Shown here: positions 5,282 through 8,892 of the stretch, piece after piece
Layout: the number at the start of each line of letters is the position of its first letter
Numbering within the stretch: position 1 is the first letter of the stretch
Source of the DNA: Tannerella sp.
GTDB lineage: Bacteria > Bacteroidota > Bacteroidia > Bacteroidales > Tannerellaceae
Reading direction: 5' to 3'
DNA length: 8,892 nt
Assembly: GCA_031289445.1 (NCBI GenBank)
Contig: JAITPL010000206.1
Location: 1 to 8,892, forward strand
Position numbers and translations under genes: made by a program
The notes under the pieces: generated by a model
The model's database searches: none
The model's input: the letters and a program-made list of their open reading frames with translations, nothing else
Told to the model about the DNA's origin: nothing

Positions 5282-5941
5282 ATGGGTCGAATTGCAGGGA
5301 ATATAGCAGAGATACGGTCGGCGTTGCCGGCAGGCGTAAGTCTTGTTGCAGTCTCGAAATTTCATCCTGTAGAGGCTATCCGCGAGGCTTACGACGCAGG
5401 TCAGCGTATCTTCGGCGAAAACCGCGTACAGGAGCTTGCAGGCAAACAGCCTCTGCTGCCCTCCGACATCGAATGGCATCTTACAGGCACTTTGCAGACT
5501 AACAAGGTGCGCCACATCGCTCCATTCGTTGCGATGATTGAGAGCGTCGATTCGCTGCGGCTACTGGAGGAGATTAACCGTCAGGCTCTGCGTTACAAGC
5601 GGGTTATCCGCGTACTGCTGGAGGTACATATAGCGGAAGAAGCAAACAAACGCGGTTTGGCGGCTGAAGAATGCCGTGAGTTGCTCGTCGGCGGGACGCT
5701 GTGCCGATATACCGGCGTGCAGGTTTGCGGCTTGATGGGTATGGCTACTTTCACAGACGATACCGAACAGGTACGCCGCGAGTTTGCAAGCCTGCGTGCC
5801 CTCTTCGACGATATACGCTCGCTGCCGACAATTGACTGCTCTGTATTCGCAAATCTCTCGATGGGTATGAGCGACGACTATACCATTGCTGTCGAAGAAG
5901 GCTCAAATATGGTCCGCATAGGCAGAAGCATTTTCAAGTAG
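5282..5941 (+). CDS. yggS: YggS/PROSC-type pyridoxal phosphate homeostasis protein
   Basis: This 219-residue protein is a PLP-binding single-domain TIM barrel related to the N-terminal domain of alanine racemase. Family members bind PLP without known catalytic turnover and influence vitamin B6 and amino-acid homeostasis. The PLP lysine is K26 in LVAVSKFHP (21-29). Other family motifs are FGENRVQE (44-51), WHLTGTLQTNK (65-75), GLMGMATF (150-157), SMGMSDDY (193-200) and the phosphate-binding end GSNMVRIGRSIF (207-218). The ATG at 5282 lies 5 bases after the DUF4494 stop, so the two are almost certainly co-transcribed. The length is slightly short but all motifs are present. Confidence 0.92.
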   Translation: MGRIAGNIAEIRSALPAGVSLVAVSKFHPVEAIREAYDAGQRIFGENRVQELAGKQPLLPSDIEWHLTGTLQTNKVRHIAPFVAMIESVDSLRLLEEINRQALRYKRVIRVLLEVHIAEEANKRGLAAEECRELLVGGTLCRYTGVQVCGLMGMATFTDDTEQVRREFASLRALFDDIRSLPTIDCSVFANLSMGMSDDYTIAVEEGSNMVRIGRSIFK

Positions 5942-5968
5942 AAAAAACTTGTGGAGAAATTTAGATAT

Positions 5969-6628
5969 ATGGATATGAAAGAATATAAAATAGCGCCATC
6001 GCTTTTATCGGCCGATTTCATGCACTTGCAACGCGATGTAGAGATGATAAACGCCAGCGAAGCCGACTGGCTGCACCTCGACGTTATGGACGGCGTGTTT
6101 GTACCGAACATCTCGTTCGGTTTTCCTGTGATTGAAGCCGTAGGCAAGGTGTGCAGGAAGCCTCTGGATGTACATTTAATGATAGTAGAGCCTCAGAAAT
6201 TCATCAGTGAAGTGGCCGGCGCCGGCGCCTGGATGATGAACGTGCATTATGAGGCCTGTCAACATCTGCACCGGGTAGTCCATGCCATCAGGGATGCGGG
6301 AATGAAAGCCGGCGTTACGCTCAATCCTCACACTCCGGTAGAAACGCTTGCCGACATTGTTGCAGATGTGGATATGGTACTGCTGATGGCGGTCAACCCG
6401 GGTTTCGGTGCGCAGAAATTCATTGAACATACTATTGAGAAAACCGTCCGTCTGCGTCGAATGATTGACGCGAGAGGACTGCAAACGCTGATTGAGATAG
6501 ACGGAGGCGTCAATATCGAGACCGGCAGGCGTTTGATAGAAGCAGGCGCGGATGTGCTTGTAGCCGGCAGTTTCGTCTTCAAGGCGTCCGACCCTTCAGC
6601 CATTATCAAGCAATTGAAATCGCTCTGA
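5969..6628 (+). CDS. rpe: Ribulose-phosphate 3-epimerase
   Basis: The enzyme interconverts D-ribulose 5-phosphate and D-xylulose 5-phosphate in the pentose phosphate pathway. From the ATG at 5969 it has 219 residues. The (beta/alpha)8 barrel shows IAPSLLSADF (8-17), LHLDVMDGVFVPNISFG (35-51) with metal ligands H36 and D38, DVHLMI (67-72) with ligand H69, NPGFGAQKFI (143-152) and IEIDGGVN (175-182) with catalytic D178. An ATG at 5975 (MKEYKIAPSLL) is an equally plausible start, and an upstream GTG at 5951 is less likely. The gene follows yggS by 27 bases. Its TGA overlaps the comEC ATG in TGATG, so comEC translation is probably coupled to it. Confidence 0.94.
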   Translation: MDMKEYKIAPSLLSADFMHLQRDVEMINASEADWLHLDVMDGVFVPNISFGFPVIEAVGKVCRKPLDVHLMIVEPQKFISEVAGAGAWMMNVHYEACQHLHRVVHAIRDAGMKAGVTLNPHTPVETLADIVADVDMVLLMAVNPGFGAQKFIEHTIEKTVRLRRMIDARGLQTLIEIDGGVNIETGRRLIEAGADVLVAGSFVFKASDPSAIIKQLKSL

Positions 6629-7905
6629 TGCGCAACGAGGTGTCGGTAATTGAAGAGATACAACAGCGTCCCTTACTGCGCCCGTTGATTTTCTGGCTCA
6701 CAGGGATAATTCTTCAAACATGCTTCCCTCTACAGACCCTGGCCTTTGTCCTGCCCATAGCGGCGGCAATTATCATTCTATTTTCGTTCATTGCGTCCGG
6801 CACGCAGGTTGCGCCCTACGAAGGACGACCGGTTTGGGGCATAGTAATCGCCCTGATAACAGTTTTTATGGCCATTGAGATGACCCACCTCGCAGAACAA
6901 AGCCGCGGAGTAGTCGCGGAGCTATCCTTTCTGCAACTCAAAGCGCAGGAGGTGCAGGCTCGGATGGTCGAAAAGCTGACCGTGCTCTCGCTTCCCGACA
7001 ACTACCGGGCAATGCTTGCAACTATAACCGTCAACTTTCGCCGGGCGATGAGCGCCGAACTGCGCAATCAGTTTTCGGTCGGCGGCGTCTCGCATTTGCT
7101 GTCGGTAAGCGGTTTTCACGTAGGGATAGTATGCGCCTTCGTCAGAGCCTTGCTGTCGGTACTGCCTAAACGCGGCAAAACCTCAAACATACTGAAATAT
7201 GCACTGTCGATGCTTATGGTCTGGTCGTTCACCTACATATCCGGCCTGACCACAGCAGCCGTCCGCGCGGCAATAATGATTTCGATATACCTCACAGGCA
7301 CGGTCAGCGGCCGGATGCACGACAAATACAACACATTGGCGGGAGCTGCGTTCTGCATGCTGGTTTACAACCCCTTCTACCTCTACAGCGTCGGCTTCCA
7401 GTTGAGTTTCATAGCCGTCTTTTTCATTCTCTACCTGCAACCGCGCTTCAGCAAACTCATTACAATAAAGAATCCGCTGATAGCCACGCCCTGGACTATT
7501 CTGACCGTTACGCTGTCAGCCCAACTCGGCACCTGCTTCCTGTGCTGTTTCTATTTCGGCCAGACCTCGATGGTTTTTATCTTCACTAACCTTGCGCTCT
7601 CATTTCTGGCGAATCTGCTTATACCTGCCACCCTGCTTTGGATGATAACGCCCGAATGGATGCCGGGTTTCGCGATATTAAGCACAACAGTCGAGAGCCT
7701 CGCACGAAGTACAATGTGGATAGTCGAGAGTTTTGCATCCGTACCCGGCGCCCGCCTCGCGTTACGCTTCGACTTCATCACGATGATACTGTCGTATATC
7801 AGTCTCTTTCTCTGCATCTTATACTTCCGTCGGCATAGATACAGCTTGCTGGTTGCCACCCTAATCACCGTAATTGTGATTATCGCATACAATATCTATA
7901 GATAA
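6628..7905 (+). CDS. comEC: Short ComEC/Rec2-like membrane protein (competence domain only)
   Basis: The 425-residue polytopic inner-membrane protein has the competence domain that forms the DNA-import channel in ComEC proteins. Roughly 12-13 hydrophobic segments are visible: near 19-57, 69-84, 157-180, 189-225, 236-270, 288-311, 315-341, 347-370, 381-400 and 405-424, some of them double. Family motifs are SHLLSVSGFHVGIV (155-168), ISGLTTAAVRAAIM (204-217), NPFYLYSVGFQLSFIAVFFI (248-267) and AQLGTCF (298-304). Between the third hydrophobic segment and SHLLSVSGFH only about 70 residues occur, so the usual extracellular OB-fold (DUF4131) is missing. There is also no C-terminal metallo-beta-lactamase domain. 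The frame is intact. The ATG at 6628 overlaps the rpe stop by one base. It may be a reduced but working channel or a protein with another role. Confidence 0.83.
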   Translation: MRNEVSVIEEIQQRPLLRPLIFWLTGIILQTCFPLQTLAFVLPIAAAIIILFSFIASGTQVAPYEGRPVWGIVIALITVFMAIEMTHLAEQSRGVVAELSFLQLKAQEVQARMVEKLTVLSLPDNYRAMLATITVNFRRAMSAELRNQFSVGGVSHLLSVSGFHVGIVCAFVRALLSVLPKRGKTSNILKYALSMLMVWSFTYISGLTTAAVRAAIMISIYLTGTVSGRMHDKYNTLAGAAFCMLVYNPFYLYSVGFQLSFIAVFFILYLQPRFSKLITIKNPLIATPWTILTVTLSAQLGTCFLCCFYFGQTSMVFIFTNLALSFLANLLIPATLLWMITPEWMPGFAILSTTVESLARSTMWIVESFASVPGARLALRFDFITMILSYISLFLCILYFRRHRYSLLVATLITVIVIIAYNIYR

Positions 7906-7917
7906 ACTCCCGCAGGC

Positions 7918-7934
7918 TACGGCTTAATGCCGTA
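7918..7934 (+). terminator. Possible weak terminator hairpin after comEC
   Basis: TACGGC (7918-7923) pairs perfectly with GCCGTA (7929-7934) around the five-base loop TTAAT, 12 bases after the comEC stop. The following sequence is AATTTAAGGAATAAT rather than a run of T, so termination would be inefficient at best. The right arm also belongs to a 19-mer (7927-7945) that recurs at 8130-8148 and, inverted and partial, at 8332-8347, so this may be repeat structure rather than a dedicated terminator. Confidence 0.35.
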
Positions 7935-7945
7935 AATTTAAGGAA
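7927..7945 (+). repeat. 19-mer dispersed repeat, copy 1
   Basis: ATGCCGTAAATTTAAGGAA differs at one base from copy 2 at 8130-8148. Both lie at or in the arm of a hairpin: here the copy's first bases form the right arm, in copy 2 the left arm. It sits just after comEC. Confidence 0.55.
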
Positions 7946-7978
7946 TAATATATATTGAAATAAATGACTTGTTGCATA

Positions 7979-8060
7979 GTCGGCGCGCGCCGACGGGTTG
8001 AAAAATGATTTCTGGAGTCGTCGGCGCACGCCGACGGGTTGAAAAACGATTTCTGAGGTC
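7979..8060 (+). repeat. Two tandem 41-bp units, each starting with a GC-rich palindrome
   Basis: Unit 1 (7979-8019) and unit 2 (8020-8060) are adjacent, equal in length and identical at 37 of 41 positions. Unit 1 starts with the perfect palindrome GTCGGCGCGCGCCGAC (7979-7994). Unit 2 has GTCGGCG and CGCCGAC (8020-8035) around CA. Both continue with GGGTTGAAAAA and then ATTTCTG. A third unit would begin at 8061 with GTC but diverges at once. No T-tract follows the palindromes, so a terminator role is unlikely. The arrangement resembles a small array of a palindromic intergenic repeat. Confidence 0.75.
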
Positions 8061-8125
8061 GTCATTGAGTTGCGACAACCGTCGAAGCGCCACGTCTCCG
8101 CAGTCGTGGGAGCCGTAGCAAGAAG

Positions 8126-8160
8126 CCCGATGCCGTCAATTTAAGGAAAACGCCATCGGG
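8126..8160. repeat. Long-stem hairpin containing 19-mer copy 2
   Basis: The arms 8126-8136 (CCCGATGCCGT) and 8150-8160 (ACGCCATCGGG) pair at 10 of 11 positions around a 13-base loop. The 19-mer ATGCCGTCAATTTAAGGAA (8130-8148) forms part of the left arm and most of the loop. There is no T-rich tail on either strand. Confidence 0.6.
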
Positions 8161-8181
8161 TCAACAGTCCGTCAGGACTTG

Positions 8182-8295
8182 CATATCAATAGAAGAATGC
8201 CTGCCCATAAACCTTTGTCCGCAGGACATTCACGTATTGTGAAACCCCTGAACGGGGTAAAACATACGCGGGTATAATCCGGTTCTATTGATATG
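8182..8295. repeat. 114-bp unit bounded by 13-bp perfect inverted repeats
   Basis: CATATCAATAGAA (8182-8194) is the exact reverse complement of TTCTATTGATATG (8283-8295). The 88 bases between contain two small hairpins: GTCC/GGAC at 8217-8227 and ACCCC/GGGGT at 8244-8258. There is no coding potential. The size and inverted ends resemble a miniature non-autonomous element, but I see no convincing target duplication. The ends contain the 12-mer also found twice near 261-420, so the 12-mer may be a terminus or a core of a wider repeat family. Confidence 0.55.
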
Positions 8296-8331
8296 TATTC
8301 CCTGCTAAACTCTAAACTAATCGGTTTGCCG

Positions 8332-8347
8332 CTTGAATTGACGGCAT
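8332..8347 (-). repeat. 19-mer dispersed repeat, copy 3 (inverted, partial)
   Basis: On the minus strand this reads ATGCCGTCAATTCAAG, matching the first 16 bases of copy 2 (8130-8148) at 15 positions, in opposite orientation. It is not part of an obvious hairpin here. Confidence 0.5.
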
Positions 8348-8492
8348 TGGGTTGCGGCTTACGCCTTATCTGCGGTTACGAAAATACTGCCTTTTCGGGC
8401 GGCCGGCCTCTGCAAGCAATTTATTTCGCAAAAAATAGCGCCTCGAAAAAAAGTTTTAGCCATCATTCGTGATATTTTCTTTTATTTTTTCA

Positions 8493-8500
8493 TATCTTTC
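8493..8500 (+). promoter_or_regulatory. Tentative -7 element TATCTTTC for the C10 peptidase gene
   Basis: TATCTTTC matches TAnnTTTG except at the last base and lies in a strongly AT-rich stretch 98 bases before the ATG at 8599. No good -33 TTTG is at the right distance. If used, it gives a leader of about 90 bases. Other promoters in the same AT-rich stretch are possible. Confidence 0.25.
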
Positions 8501-8598
8501 CTCTGTAAAAAAACTTTTTTCATCCCTTGCGCCTGGAATTCCCGAAAATTTCATGTGATTTTGTGGCCGTATAAGGAACAAATAATATTTTTTTGACT

Positions 8599-8892
8599 AT
8601 GAGAAAGGCGTTTTTACTTGCAGCATTCCTGCTATCAGTGTGTGTCGTACATTCCGAGCATGTGAATTTGGGCGTGGCAACCAAAGTTGCCGGGAACTAC
8701 CTTAAAAGTTCTGATAACATAACTCTGCGCAGCGGGGTTACAGGGACTAGCCTTACCCTCGCTTATGAGGCAAAACCGAAGCTCTCGCTTCGTTCATCGG
8801 CGTCGGAGCTTACTTATTACTATGTGTTTAACGTTGGAGACGAGGGGTTTGTAATCGTTTCCGGCGACGACAAGGCGCGTCCTGTCCTGGGA
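8599..8892 (+). CDS. Secreted C10-family (streptopain-like) cysteine peptidase, N-terminal propeptide (3' partial)
   Basis: Ninety-eight residues are visible and the frame is open at the end of the window. Residues 1-19 (MRKAFLLAAFLLSVCVVHS) form a signal peptide with a positive start and hydrophobic core. The Cys at 15 is not in a good lipobox. Residues 23-35 (NLGVATKVAGNYL) resemble the helical start of C10 propeptides. Residues 72-97 contain YYYVFNVGDEGFVIVSGDD and RPVLG, the classic propeptide/Spi inhibitor motif of this family, known from streptopain, Prevotella interpain A and the Bacteroides fragilis Bfp proteases. The catalytic Cys and His would lie beyond the window, so peptidase activity is inferred. 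It could also be a stand-alone Spi-type inhibitor or another secreted protein using the same domain. Confidence 0.8.
   Translation, partial: MRKAFLLAAFLLSVCVVHSEHVNLGVATKVAGNYLKSSDNITLRSGVTGTSLTLAYEAKPKLSLRSSASELTYYYVFNVGDEGFVIVSGDDKARPVLG

Larger units (their letters stand above)
7906..8598. other. Long gene-free, repeat-dense region between comEC and the C10 peptidase
   Basis: I see no supported protein or RNA gene in these 693 bases. In order it holds a hairpin at 7918-7934, two 41-bp tandem units at 7979-8060, a segment 8061-8125 vaguely like CGTCATTG-type dispersed repeats, a long-stem hairpin at 8126-8160, small hairpins at 8166-8179, 8217-8227 and 8244-8258, a 114-bp unit with 13-bp inverted ends at 8182-8295, an inverted copy of a 19-mer at 8332-8347, and a hairpin CGAAAA/TTTTCG at 8379-8397. 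From about 8440 to 8598 the DNA becomes very AT-rich and probably carries the promoter and leader of the downstream peptidase. Confidence 0.6.

Noticed and set aside
560..7905. An undescribed defence, toxin-antitoxin or secondary-metabolite system among the genes.
   Set aside because: All genes except DUF4494 belong to well-known families with housekeeping or competence roles, and no small paired genes or effector domains are seen.
7979..8060. Possible strong Rho-independent terminator after comEC.
   Set aside because: The palindromes are GC-rich but are followed by GGGTTGAAAAA on the plus strand, with no T-run, and they are tandemly repeated like a repeat element.
8061..8125. A segment resembling the widespread CGTCATTGCGAG...GCAATC dispersed repeat, or a tRNA-like fold.
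   Set aside because: Only CGTCATTG and scattered words match, and there is no GTTCGA-type T-loop or acceptor stem. It is too degenerate to call.

Overview
The window looks like a chromosomal segment of a Bacteroidota species, most likely of the order Bacteroidales. The evidence is the arginine gene order (GNAT enzyme, argG, argC, argD), a DUF4494 protein known to me only from Bacteroidota, a TAnnTTTG-type -7 element in front of both divergent operons, the near absence of Shine-Dalgarno sequences, and a secreted C10-type peptidase propeptide at the right edge. The genus cannot be fixed from the sequence.

Layout. Positions 1-229 are the right end of an ISAs1-family insertion sequence: the transposase C-terminus plus a terminal repeat ending in CCCTG. 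Positions 230-559 hold no gene but are crowded with short repeats and hairpins. Positions 560-4718, minus strand, form an arginine biosynthesis operon: a GNAT acyltransferase (candidate N-acylglutamate synthase), argG, argC and argD. The argG/argC pair overlaps by ATGA and argC/argD are 17 bases apart. The GNAT/argG pair is separated by 246 bases containing a heptamer tandem tract and a perfect 20-bp palindrome. From a divergent promoter region at about 4719-4847, a plus-strand operon runs from 4848 to 7905: DUF4494, a YggS-type PLP homeostasis protein, ribulose-phosphate 3-epimerase (rpe), and a short ComEC-like membrane protein that starts inside the rpe stop codon. Positions 7906-8598 are a second gene-free, repeat-dense block. 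A C10 peptidase propeptide begins at 8599 and runs off the window.

How the genes work together. The minus-strand operon covers acylation of glutamate (inferred), reduction of the acyl-glutamyl phosphate (ArgC), transamination (ArgD) and conversion of citrulline to argininosuccinate (ArgG). ArgB, the transcarbamylase and ArgH are not in the window, nor are the argR and proC genes that I recall flanking this cluster in Bacteroides. The plus-strand operon mixes housekeeping functions (PLP homeostasis, pentose phosphate pathway) with a putative DNA-uptake channel.

I found no CRISPR array, tRNA, rRNA, or recognisable defence or secondary-metabolite system. The most unusual content is non-coding. 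A dispersed 12-mer, TCTATTGATATG, occurs four times, only between genes, and is associated with small hairpins whose stems differ in sequence but keep their pairing. There are also a 41-bp GC-palindromic tandem repeat, a three-copy 19-mer, and a repeat that appears to have been absorbed into the 3' end of the GNAT gene. A ComEC lacking its usual extracellular OB-fold is the most unusual protein.
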